Below, one piece after another: positions 36,878 to 45,363 of a stretch of DNA of 64,000 bases. The stretch is from Melioribacter roseus (GTDB lineage: Bacteria; Bacteroidota; Ignavibacteria; Ignavibacteriales; Melioribacteraceae), in NCBI GenBank assembly GCA_020722065.1, contig DYLK01000013.1:1-64000 (forward strand), read 5' to 3'. The notes beneath the pieces were generated by a model that worked only from the letters and a program-made list of their open reading frames with translations, was not told the origin of the DNA and ran no database searches. The stretch's first letter is position 1; every line of letters starts with the position of its first letter. The position numbers and the translations under genes are program-made.

Positions 36878-38004
36878 TGAAAATCGGTTTTGATGCAAAA
36901 AGATTGTTTAATAATTCAACTGGTTTGGGAAATTACAGCCGCACTCTTGTTTCTAACATGATAAAATATTTTCCAGAGAATGAATACATTTTGTTTAGCA
37001 ATAAAGTAAATAATAAATACATTCAAAACTTCAAGTTAGAACAAATTAAAATAGTTCTACCGAAAAATCATTTTAATCCATTTTGGCGTAGTTTTGGCAT
37101 TTCTAAAGATATTGAAAAGGAAAAAGTTGATATTTATCACGGTTTAAGCAATGAAATTCCCTTTAATCTGAAGAATACAAAAAGTGTTGTTACGATTCAT
37201 GATTTAATTTTTAAGATTTATAAAAGTACATATCCATTTTTTGATAGAATTATTTATGATAAAAAATTTAAGTATAGTTGTCAAAAATCAGATAAAATAA
37301 TAGCAATTAGCGAAAGTACAAAAAAAGATATTGTTGAATTTTATGGAATTTCAGAAGAAAAAATCAGTGTGATTTACCAAACGTGTAATCATATTTTTTT
37401 TGATGAACAGCAAATTGCAGATTTTGGAAATTTGAAAGAAAAATTTAAGATTCCAAATGAATTTTTACTCTATGTTGGTTCAGTTATTGAACGTAAAAAT
37501 CTTTTAGGAATAATCAAATCATATCCAATTTTGCCAAAAGATTTACAAATTTCATTGCTTGTGGTTGGTAATTCAAAAGGGAAATATGCCGAAAATGTGA
37601 AAAAGGAAATTCAAAGGCTAAAATTAGAGAACAAAGTTATATGGTTAAATGATGTTGAAAATCCTTTGGAATTAAAAATGCTTTATCAAAATGCACAAAT
37701 ATTTCTTTATCCCTCAAAATATGAAGGATTTGGAATTCCAATAATAGAAGCATTGTTAAGTAAAGTTCCCGTTATTACTTCAAATATTTCGTCATTGCCA
37801 GAAGCCGCTGGCTCAGATTCAATTCTCGTAAATCCAGAAAAAATCGAAGAAATTGCAAATGCAATTCAAAAAGTGCTAACGAATTCTGATTTGCGAGTAG
37901 AAATGATAGAAAAAGGCTATAAGTTCGCGAGAGAAAAATTTGCCGAACAAAAACTTACAGAAGAATTAGAAAATGTTTATTTAAGTCTGATTGGGGAAAA
38001 ATGA
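36877..38004 (+). CDS. glycosyltransferase family 4 (mannosyltransferase-like)
   Basis: 375 residues. MKIGFDAKRLFNNSTGLGNY at the N terminus is the hallmark of a WbaZ/MtfB-like mannosyltransferase subgroup. It continues with DIYHGLSNEIPF near 86, VVTIHDLIFK near 105, LLYVGSVIERKNLLGII near 197 and Ex7E in YEGFGIPIIEALL near 286. Mannose as donor is an inference from subgroup resemblance. ATG start, 1-base overlap upstream, 4-base overlap downstream, so it is co-translated with its neighbours. Confidence 0.87.
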   Translation: MKIGFDAKRLFNNSTGLGNYSRTLVSNMIKYFPENEYILFSNKVNNKYIQNFKLEQIKIVLPKNHFNPFWRSFGISKDIEKEKVDIYHGLSNEIPFNLKNTKSVVTIHDLIFKIYKSTYPFFDRIIYDKKFKYSCQKSDKIIAISESTKKDIVEFYGISEEKISVIYQTCNHIFFDEQQIADFGNLKEKFKIPNEFLLYVGSVIERKNLLGIIKSYPILPKDLQISLLVVGNSKGKYAENVKKEIQRLKLENKVIWLNDVENPLELKMLYQNAQIFLYPSKYEGFGIPIIEALLSKVPVITSNISSLPEAAGSDSILVNPEKIEEIANAIQKVLTNSDLRVEMIEKGYKFAREKFAEQKLTEELENVYLSLIGEK

Positions 38005-39212
38005 AAATTACTTTTTTTGTCCCGAATAATATAGTTATGATTGAAACTTATATGATTACTCAGATTAAAGATTTTATCAATCGAGGTTTTGAAGTAAAAA
38101 TATATTCGTTTGGGAAATTGAAAAGTCACGAACAATTTTATGATGAGCAATATCCACAATTTAAAGAAACAATATCACTTTCTCCGCCAACAAATGACCT
38201 AAAAAAAATTAAGGAGATATTTAGTTTATTCATCAAGTCCAAAAAGAAACTAAAAATTCTTAAATCACTTAATTCAAAGAAATTCCCTTTCCTATCAAAA
38301 AAATTATATTTGTTTTATTATGCTTTAAGATTTGAAAATATAGAAACCCCAGATTTAGCAATTTGTCATTTCGGTCATATAGGAAATATTTTAGCAAACT
38401 TAAAAGAAATTGGATTTATTAATTTTCCTTTTATTACCTTTTTCCACGGTTTTGATTTTAATGTTCTTGTAAAAAAATTTGGGATAAGATTTTACCAACA
38501 TCTAATTAATTCTGAAACACTAATATTTGCAGTAAGCGAAAATTTATATGTAAACATGATTGATGCCGGATTTAATATTGATTTTACAAAAATTCATACA
38601 ATGGCAGTTGATCCTATTTTCTTATCTTCTGAGTCGAACCTTGATAGATTTAAAAATATAGAGAAACTGAAAATTGTTACAGTCGCAAGATTAGAGGAAA
38701 TCAAAGGAGTTCAGTTTGCTCTTAAAGCTATGAAACTCTTATCGGACAAAAAGAATAATTTTGAATATACACTTGTTGGTGATGGAAAATACAGAATGGA
38801 ACTTGAAAATCTTGCTATTAGATTAGATATTGAAGAGAAAGTAAAGTTTGTAGGGATAAAGAATAAATTTGAGATAAAAGAGATTTTAGACTCAAATCAT
38901 ATTTTTATTTTGCCGAGCATTGTAAAAGAAGGTTCACCAATAGTTTTGCGAGAAGCTATGGCAAGAAATGTATTTTGTATTGGGACAAACAAAGGTGGAA
39001 CAGTTGCACTTATTGAAGGAACTGGATTTATTGTGGAATCGAAAAATGAAGAAGAGATTTACAAAGCTATAATTTCATTTAAAAAGTTCAATTTTGATGA
39101 CTTAATAAATACAAAATTATTCCCTGCAAGAAAGAAAATTGAAAGCCAATTTAATATTGAAAATTTAAACCCTAAATTGTTAGATGAACTTAAAATCAGA
39201 AATATATTATGA
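38001..39212 (+). CDS. glycosyltransferase family 4 (WcaL/colanic-type)
   Basis: 403 residues. The N-terminal half has HFGHIGNILANL near 127 and FPFITFFHGFDFN near 142, and the donor half has KIVTVARLEEIKGVQFAL near 228 and LPSIVKEGSPIVLREAMARN near 310, with the Ex7E pair. This resembles WcaL-like enzymes, which act late in exopolysaccharide repeat-unit assembly. ATGA overlaps on both sides. Substrates unknown. Confidence 0.85.
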   Translation: MKITFFVPNNIVMIETYMITQIKDFINRGFEVKIYSFGKLKSHEQFYDEQYPQFKETISLSPPTNDLKKIKEIFSLFIKSKKKLKILKSLNSKKFPFLSKKLYLFYYALRFENIETPDLAICHFGHIGNILANLKEIGFINFPFITFFHGFDFNVLVKKFGIRFYQHLINSETLIFAVSENLYVNMIDAGFNIDFTKIHTMAVDPIFLSSESNLDRFKNIEKLKIVTVARLEEIKGVQFALKAMKLLSDKKNNFEYTLVGDGKYRMELENLAIRLDIEEKVKFVGIKNKFEIKEILDSNHIFILPSIVKEGSPIVLREAMARNVFCIGTNKGGTVALIEGTGFIVESKNEEEIYKAIISFKKFNFDDLINTKLFPARKKIESQFNIENLNPKLLDELKIRNIL

Positions 39213-40126
39213 ACGTCAGTATTGCAGTAATAATCCCAGTTTATAATTCCGAAATATACTTAGACTATGTTTTTGATAGCTTAAACAAGCAAACGGAATA
39301 TCCAGACGAAATAATTTTTGTTAATGATGGAAGTACTGATAAATCCGAAGAAATGATTTTAGAATTTATTGAAAAAGCAAAGTCGGGGAAAAATATTCTA
39401 ATAAATCAACCAAATGGTGGAACTGCTTCAGCGTGTAACAAAGGCGTAGAAAAAGCTGTTTCTGATTATATAATAATTCTTGGCAGTGATGACATTCTTC
39501 TTCCAGAAAGAATAAAAATTGATAAAAAAATACTTAGTTTGGATAATGTTGATTTACTTTTCCGACCTTCATTTACTTTTGAAGAATTCCCTGACAAGTT
39601 AAATTTTCTTAAAAAAAACCACAATTTGAATAAAAAATATTATTTGAAAGATGGTGTGGAAATGACAATCAAAAGAAGAATTCACATCCCAACAAATTGT
39701 GCAACATTAAAACGCGCTAAATGGAATGAAATTGGTGGATATAATGAGAAAATTCGGTTTTCTGAGGATTTTGACTTTTGGTTGCGTTTTTTTGCTACAA
39801 AACCAAAAATTAAATATGAAGAAATGCCATTATCTGCATTTCGATTTGCAAGGAATTACCAAAGTAAAAGCAAAAACGTTGAATTAAAATTCCAAAGCAG
39901 ATTGCAGATTCTATCAGATTTTTTTGGAAATGAAGCAAATGCAGAATATAAACATTTGTTCAACTTTGTATTTGCTCAACTTCATGAAGCGATGGCAAAT
40001 GATTCTTGGGCAATTTCTAACTATAATAATTTTAGGATGTATTATTTGAAAGGAATTTCAAAAGGCTGGAAAAATTATTCCATAAAAACACATTTTCGTT
40101 TTATAAGAAGTTTTTTTAAAAGATGA
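39209..40126 (+). CDS. glycosyltransferase family 2
   Basis: 305 residues, GT-A fold. The N terminus carries VIIPVYNSEIYLD and EIIFVNDGSTDKSEE (about 7-50), then ILGSDDILLPERI near 95 as the metal-binding acidic site, and GGYNEKIRFSEDFDFWLRF near 178-196 with the catalytic ED. The C-terminal 80 residues are helical and basic, probably touching the membrane. Inverting transfer to a growing glycan is expected. It overlaps both neighbours by 4 bases. Confidence 0.9.
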   Translation: MNVSIAVIIPVYNSEIYLDYVFDSLNKQTEYPDEIIFVNDGSTDKSEEMILEFIEKAKSGKNILINQPNGGTASACNKGVEKAVSDYIIILGSDDILLPERIKIDKKILSLDNVDLLFRPSFTFEEFPDKLNFLKKNHNLNKKYYLKDGVEMTIKRRIHIPTNCATLKRAKWNEIGGYNEKIRFSEDFDFWLRFFATKPKIKYEEMPLSAFRFARNYQSKSKNVELKFQSRLQILSDFFGNEANAEYKHLFNFVFAQLHEAMANDSWAISNYNNFRMYYLKGISKGWKNYSIKTHFRFIRSFFKR

Positions 40127-41121
40127 AAATTATTTATTTACATATCGATTTTAAGCAAGCAAGTTACAAATATAGAGTTGCTCAATTTATACCGCTTTGG
40201 CAAAAAACTGCACATACAGTAGATTTTCAATCGGTTGTTGGCTTGAGTTTTTACCAAAAGTGGAAAATTGCAAATAAAACAAAAGAATATGATGTTGTAA
40301 TTCTTCAAAAAAAATTGCTTTCTAAATTATTGATTAGAAAAATTGCAAAGAATTGTAACCTTGTTTTCGATTTTGATGACGCCTTATTTGCTAAAGAAAG
40401 TTATAAACAAAATAAATTGAGAAGTGTTGACCCTGGTTCTAAAACATCAATTAAACGGTTGAATTATATTTTATTGAAATCAAAATTAGTGTTTGCAGGA
40501 AGTCCATTTTTATTTGATTACTCAAAAAAGATAAACCAAAATACAATTCTTTTGCCAACCTCATTAATGTTGATTCCATTTTCCTCGAATAGTTTTAATG
40601 AGAAAATTCGTTTTGGTTGGATTGGGAATGAGTATAATTTATTCTATCTGAAATTAATTGATAAAGCGGTTGCTAAAATTCAGAACGATTTTACTGAAAA
40701 AGTTGAATTTCACCTTATGAGTAGCAAACCGCCAGAAAAATTAAATTCCAAATGGATTTTTTCAAAATGGGATAAAGAATCTGAGAAGAGTTGGCTAACA
40801 ATGATAAATGTTGGATTGATGCCTCTTTTGGATGATGATTGGAGCAAAGGTAAATGTGCTTTCAAACTAATTCAATATTCACAAAATGGGAAAGCATTAA
40901 TTGCTTCGGATGTTGGAGCAAATAAAACGGTTGTAGAAAATGGGAAAACTGGTTTTTTAGCCTCGAATGAAGATGAATGGTATGAAGCATTCAAAAAATA
41001 TGTGGAAAATATAGAAATAGTGGCAAAGTTTGGAAAGAATTCTTATCAAAATTTTCTAAATTATTTTGAATTAGAAAGCAATTTTGAAATTATGCGAAAA
41101 TCAATAGAAAAGTTAAGTTAA
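40123..41121 (+). CDS. glycosyltransferase, GT-B fold (family 4-like)
   Basis: 332 residues, a more divergent member of the cluster. MKIIYLHIDFKQASYKYRVA at the N terminus and LVFDFDDALFAKESY near 80 belong to a subgroup often annotated as glycosyltransferase family 1. The donor side has IRFGWIGNEYNLFYL near 162 and CAFKLIQYSQNGKALIASDV near 246, where the classic Ex7E is replaced by K-x-x-Q-Y. Enzymatic role is likely but less certain than its neighbours. It starts with an ATG in a 4-base overlap and ends 3 bases before the next ATG. Confidence 0.75.
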   Translation: MKIIYLHIDFKQASYKYRVAQFIPLWQKTAHTVDFQSVVGLSFYQKWKIANKTKEYDVVILQKKLLSKLLIRKIAKNCNLVFDFDDALFAKESYKQNKLRSVDPGSKTSIKRLNYILLKSKLVFAGSPFLFDYSKKINQNTILLPTSLMLIPFSSNSFNEKIRFGWIGNEYNLFYLKLIDKAVAKIQNDFTEKVEFHLMSSKPPEKLNSKWIFSKWDKESEKSWLTMINVGLMPLLDDDWSKGKCAFKLIQYSQNGKALIASDVGANKTVVENGKTGFLASNEDEWYEAFKKYVENIEIVAKFGKNSYQNFLNYFELESNFEIMRKSIEKLS

Positions 41122-41124
41122 GAA

Positions 41125-42291
41125 ATGGAGAATAATAACAAATTGAAACACTTTCTGATAATTTCTGAAGATTTTCCTCCCGCACCAGGTGGAATTTCGC
41201 AATGGGCATACGGCGTTGCCAATGAATTGAAAAAGAAGGGAAATCGTGTTACAATTCTTTCTCGGAAAAATATTTTAGACCAATTTCTTATTTCTTCTCA
41301 TGAATTTGATTTTATTAAATTCCCGACTTGGCAATGGAAAAATTTAAGACTAATTTACATTTATCCCTTCGTTTTCTATTCAATTGTTATTCAAAAGCCA
41401 GATTTTATTATTACTACAACTTGGGATTTGGGGAAAATAGCAACTCTTTTCTGTTCTTCTGATAAACAAAAATTGATTACTGTTTATCACGGTTTAGAAG
41501 TAACAAAAAGAATGACAAATCATAGATTGTATAGTTTGGTGAAAACAATTAAAAAGTCTGATTTGAATATTGCAGTAAGTAAATTTACAAAGGAGCATTT
41601 AGTTAGAATTTCAAAAGTTGAAGAAGAACGAATTTCAGTAATTAATAATGGCGTTGATTTGGCAAAATTCAAACCATTATTACCGAACAAAAATTTAATT
41701 GAAAAATATGGTTTACAGAATAAAAGAGTTGTTTTAACACTTAGTAGAGTTGTTGAAAGAAAAGGTCATGATATTGTTATTGAAGCTTTAGTGAATGTTA
41801 TAAAGGAATATCCTGATGTAATTTATCTTATTGCTGGAGCCTATCATACGGACTTTTATAATAGATTAACAAGATTAGCAAAAACATTAAATTTAGAAAA
41901 GTATGTCGTTTTTACTGGCAAACTTAGTCCAGAAATTATTCCAGAAATTTATAATCTGTGCGAATTTTATATTATGGTAAGCAAAGGTAGCGATAAAAAT
42001 GGAGATTCCGAAGGTTTTGGGATTACATATTTGGAAGCAAATGCGTGTAAAAAAGCAGTAATTGGCTCGAAAGCAGATGGAATTATTGATGCTGTGGAAG
42101 ATGGAAAAAATGGTTTGCTTGTACAGCCCAATAATGTTGTTGAAACAGAAAAAGCAATACTTAAACTATTGGGGAATAAAGATTTAGCAATTCAACTTGG
42201 CGAAAATGGTTTACAAAGAATTAAAATGAATTTTACTTGGGGGAAAATTACAGATTTAATTTTGCTTAATATTGATAAAAAATCGAAATGA
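41125..42291 (+). CDS. glycosyltransferase family 4 (PimB-like)
   Basis: 388 residues. SEDFPPAPGGISQWAYGVA near residue 14 is the acceptor-side motif seen in PimA/PimB-like mannosyltransferases. The donor domain has VVLTLSRVVERKGHDIVIEA near 195, GAYHTDFYNRL near 233, and Ex7E in DSEGFGITYLEANACKK near 294. Cytoplasmic, no signal. It is the last transferase of the run, with an 87-base gap before the exporter gene. Lipid-linked sugar acceptor is inferred from the subgroup. Confidence 0.87.
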   Translation: MENNNKLKHFLIISEDFPPAPGGISQWAYGVANELKKKGNRVTILSRKNILDQFLISSHEFDFIKFPTWQWKNLRLIYIYPFVFYSIVIQKPDFIITTTWDLGKIATLFCSSDKQKLITVYHGLEVTKRMTNHRLYSLVKTIKKSDLNIAVSKFTKEHLVRISKVEEERISVINNGVDLAKFKPLLPNKNLIEKYGLQNKRVVLTLSRVVERKGHDIVIEALVNVIKEYPDVIYLIAGAYHTDFYNRLTRLAKTLNLEKYVVFTGKLSPEIIPEIYNLCEFYIMVSKGSDKNGDSEGFGITYLEANACKKAVIGSKADGIIDAVEDGKNGLLVQPNNVVETEKAILKLLGNKDLAIQLGENGLQRIKMNFTWGKITDLILLNIDKKSK

Positions 42292-42378
42292 TTATTCCAA
42301 CTACATAAAATTGGGACTAAAAATTTCCCTAATAAATATGTAAGTTTGTCAATAATAAATTAAAAAACAAAAAAATAA

Positions 42379-44247
42379 ATGCATGTATATAAAAGAATAT
42401 TAAAATTCATACTTCCATTTTGGAAGCATCTTGTAGCCACAATTATTTTTACTTTTCTTTTTTCGGCAATGTCTGGAATTACAGTTTATTTGACTATTCC
42501 ATTATTAAACACGTTGTTTTTGCAAAATGAAGTAGAATCTCAAAATACAATTTCTCTTCCTACTAATGATTCGGATTCATTTATTCCGTCATGGTTTATT
42601 GAATTACAACATTCAATTTCAAACTCGTTTGAGTCATACGTTTACAGCGGGACAACTCACGAAGTTCTTCTTAAAATATCAATTTTAATAATTATTGCAT
42701 TTTTCTTAAAAAGTATATTTGGGTATTTGCAAGCATTTTATATTGCATACATTCAACAGGGAATGATTAAAAATATTCGAGACAAATGCTATATTCATAT
42801 TCATCAGTTACCAATGAATTTTTTTAAGAATGAGCGAACTGGGGATTTGATTTCGAGAATAACTAATGATGTTAACTTAATTCAATCGAGCACTACACAA
42901 GTTTTCATAAGTTTTGTTCGAGAACCGATAACGATTTTAGTTTATGTTTTAATTGCATTATCCATCAGTGTTAAATTATTTCTTTTTTCAATAGTAATTC
43001 TACCAATTTCGGCATTTATAATTGGAATAATCAGCAGTTTTCTCAGAAAACAATCAATAATTCTCCAAAAAAAGATGGGAAATATTACTACAATTTTGCA
43101 AGAAACAATAGTTGGTGTAAAAATAGTAAAAGCATTTGGAATGGAGAATTATGAAATAGAGAAATTTAGAAATGAGACGAATAATTTTTTTAGAACTGTA
43201 ATTAAAAAAAGTAGAATCCAAAATATTTCTTCCCCAACAACCGAATTAGCTGCAGTAATTGTTGGAGTTGTAATAATTTATTATGGCGGGTTGCTTGTGC
43301 TTGTTGATCATTCTTTGCAAGCGAGTAATTTTATGGGATTTTTATTTACAATTTTTCAGATAATTCCACCGATGAAGCAAATGGCAAATGTAAATAACCA
43401 TATTCAAGAATCAATTGCAGCTGGAACAAGAGTTTTTGAGATTCTTGATATTGAACCATCAATCAAAAATATTGAATCTCCAAAATCGGTTGATGATTTT
43501 CATGAAAAATTGGAATTTAAGAACGTTAGTTTTAAGTATGATAATTCTGATAGAGACATTCTCGATAATCTTTCTTTAACCGCAAGAAAAGGCGAAATTA
43601 TAGCTTTTGTAGGAAGTTCGGGAGCTGGAAAAACTACAATTGTCGATTTAATTCCAAGATTTCACGATCCAATCAGCGGAGAAATACTTTTAGATGGAAT
43701 TAATATTAAGGAGATTAAAATTGAAGATTTGCGTAAATTAATGGGAATTGTTACACAGGAAACATTTCTTTTCAATGAAACAGTTTCAAAAAATATTGCA
43801 TACGGTCTTTCAAATATTCCACAAGAAAGAATTGAGCAAGCCGCAAAAATAGCAAATGCTCATGATTTTATATTAGAATTGCCAAATGGTTACGATACAA
43901 TCATTGGTGAACGAGGTGCAAAACTTTCTGGTGGACAAAGGCAGCGTATTTCAATTGCGAGAGCGTTGTTGAAAAATCCACCAATAATGATATTTGACGA
44001 AGCAACATCAGCACTTGATAACGAATCTGAAGTTTTAGTTCAAGAAGCTATTGAGCATTTAATGAAAGAAAGGACAACTTTTATAATTGCACATAGATTG
44101 AGTACAATTAGAAAATCTGATAGAATTTATGTTTTGGACAAAGGTAAGATTGTTCAAGTTGGCAAGCACGAAGAGTTATTGAATGAAAAAGATGGAATTT
44201 ACAATAAACTTTATCAACTTCAGTTTAGTAATCAGGAAAGTGCATAA
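42379..44247 (+). CDS. MsbA-like lipid/glycolipid ABC exporter
   Basis: Half-transporter of 622 residues that would flip a lipid A or glycolipid across the inner membrane. Six membrane helices lie within about 15-340, including a long periplasmic insertion near 45-95 rich in Ser and Asn. The ATPase domain has Walker A GSSGAGKTT (412-420), signature LSGGQRQRISIARALL near 516 and Walker B IMIFDEATSALD near 536. It follows nine glycosyltransferases, so its substrate is likely the glycolipid they build. MsbA itself or a related multidrug exporter cannot be told apart by motif. Confidence 0.88.
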   Translation: MHVYKRILKFILPFWKHLVATIIFTFLFSAMSGITVYLTIPLLNTLFLQNEVESQNTISLPTNDSDSFIPSWFIELQHSISNSFESYVYSGTTHEVLLKISILIIIAFFLKSIFGYLQAFYIAYIQQGMIKNIRDKCYIHIHQLPMNFFKNERTGDLISRITNDVNLIQSSTTQVFISFVREPITILVYVLIALSISVKLFLFSIVILPISAFIIGIISSFLRKQSIILQKKMGNITTILQETIVGVKIVKAFGMENYEIEKFRNETNNFFRTVIKKSRIQNISSPTTELAAVIVGVVIIYYGGLLVLVDHSLQASNFMGFLFTIFQIIPPMKQMANVNNHIQESIAAGTRVFEILDIEPSIKNIESPKSVDDFHEKLEFKNVSFKYDNSDRDILDNLSLTARKGEIIAFVGSSGAGKTTIVDLIPRFHDPISGEILLDGINIKEIKIEDLRKLMGIVTQETFLFNETVSKNIAYGLSNIPQERIEQAAKIANAHDFILELPNGYDTIIGERGAKLSGGQRQRISIARALLKNPPIMIFDEATSALDNESEVLVQEAIEHLMKERTTFIIAHRLSTIRKSDRIYVLDKGKIVQVGKHEELLNEKDGIYNKLYQLQFSNQESA

Positions 44248-44250
44248 TTT

Positions 44251-44664
44251 TTAATCTAACTGAATTTCTTCAGTTGCATAAGAAGTTGAGGTCTCAAAAA
44301 TTGTAACTCGAAGTGTTTTAATGTGAGTTGGTAAATTAGGTTTTATTTTATCAATAAAATACAAACAAATATTTTCAGCAGTAGTTTCAAAATCTACAAC
44401 TTTATGTTTTGTTTTTAATTCTTCAATTTTATTAAGAAGGATTTCATCATTTTTATTAATCATAAATGAATGGTCAAGTTCTTCAACAAATGGTTCGACA
44501 TGTTTTTTCAAATCATAATAGTCCACTACCATTCCATTAGTTAAAGTATCGCTTGATATCTCGACTTGCATTCGATAGGAATGACCGTGCAAATTTTTAC
44601 ATTTCCCCAAGTGACAAAGCAATCTGTGACCCATTTCCCATCTAAATTCTTTTGCTATTTTCAT
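44251..44664 (-). CDS. queD: 6-carboxy-tetrahydropterin synthase (QueD)
   Basis: 137 residues; converts dihydroneopterin triphosphate to 6-carboxy-tetrahydropterin on the way to queuosine. Zinc ligands are His13, His26 and His28, and the catalytic Cys22 lies in CKNLHGH (22-28). I start at the ATG at 44664, preceded by AAAGGTG and overlapping the queE stop as TGATG; a TTG nine codons upstream is unlikely. It is convergent with the exporter gene at 3 bases. queF, queC and tgt are not in the window. Confidence 0.93.
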   Translation of the reverse strand: MKIAKEFRWEMGHRLLCHLGKCKNLHGHSYRMQVEISSDTLTNGMVVDYYDLKKHVEPFVEELDHSFMINKNDEILLNKIEELKTKHKVVDFETTAENICLYFIDKIKPNLPTHIKTLRVTIFETSTSYATEEIQLD

Positions 44665-45299
44665 CAAACACCTTTTGTTTCTGGATGCCAAATATATTTA
44701 TGTATTTGTAATTGAAATCGTACTTTAATTTTTTCTTCTAAAATCCATTCCGCAAGTGTTTTATTATCCAATTTACCAAAAACAGTTGAAAAAATAATGT
44801 TTTTGTAGTCCAAATTAATTTTGGGAAGCAGACTTTTGCTCCATTCAAAATCTGTTCTATCCCCAATTACGAACTTTACTTCATCAAATTCTTTTAGATA
44901 ATTTAGGTTTTCCAACAAATTTTTCTTTTCCATTCTACTTGAGGGAGTTTTTAAGTCCATAATAATTTTCACTCTTTTGTCAACATCTTTAATTGGTAAA
45001 CTTCCACTTGTTTCTAAAAGTACTTCATAATTTTTGTCGCAGAGAATTTTCATCAAATCTAAAGAATTCTTCTGAAAAAGTGGTTCTCCGCCTGTAATTT
45101 CTACTAACTTGCAATTATATTTTTCAATTTCAGTGATGATTTCATCTATTGAATAATCTTTACCGTCGTAAAATGCATATTCTGAATCACAATAAGTACA
45201 ACGCAGATTACAGAAAGTAAGTCTAATAAAGACAGTAGGTAAACCTGTATAAGAGCTTTCGCCTTGAATAGAATAAAATATTTCGTTTATTTTTAACAT
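44664..45299 (-). CDS. queE: 7-carboxy-7-deazaguanine synthase (QueE)
   Basis: Radical SAM enzyme of 211 residues that makes the deazaguanine ring of queuosine precursors. The cluster motif is C30-x3-C34-x2-C37 in FCNLRCTYCDSEYAF, with EITGGEPLFQ near 67 as the SAM-binding GGE. EIFYSIQGESSYTGLPTVF at the N terminus is typical. It forms a two-gene unit with queD. An upstream palindrome (45310-45320) lies in the divergent gap with the kinase gene. I saw no preQ1 riboswitch. Confidence 0.95.
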   Translation of the reverse strand: MLKINEIFYSIQGESSYTGLPTVFIRLTFCNLRCTYCDSEYAFYDGKDYSIDEIITEIEKYNCKLVEITGGEPLFQKNSLDLMKILCDKNYEVLLETSGSLPIKDVDKRVKIIMDLKTPSSRMEKKNLLENLNYLKEFDEVKFVIGDRTDFEWSKSLLPKINLDYKNIIFSTVFGKLDNKTLAEWILEEKIKVRFQLQIHKYIWHPETKGV

Positions 45300-45300
45300 T

Positions 45301-45333
45301 ATTTACTAAATTGTTACAATAAAAATAGTAAAT
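45301..45333. promoter_or_regulatory. nested palindromes between queE and the kinase gene
   Basis: ATTTACTA (45301-45308) and TAGTAAAT (45326-45333) are inverted arms, and within them ATTGT-T-ACAAT (45310-45320) is an 11-base perfect palindrome. They fill the short gap between two divergent genes, so an operator or overlapping promoters are likely, but unproven. The region is AT-rich, so chance is possible. Confidence 0.3.
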
Positions 45334-45363
45334 TTCTAAAAAGAATTTTGGTTTTGAGAAAGC

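Noticed and set aside
42310-42340. Hairpin before the MsbA-like gene
   Set aside because: Arms of only about seven pairs with a bulge and no T-run; too weak to call a terminator.
45241-45363. preQ1 riboswitch before queE
   Set aside because: The leader is short and I see no pseudoknot-forming C-rich hairpin with an A-rich tail.
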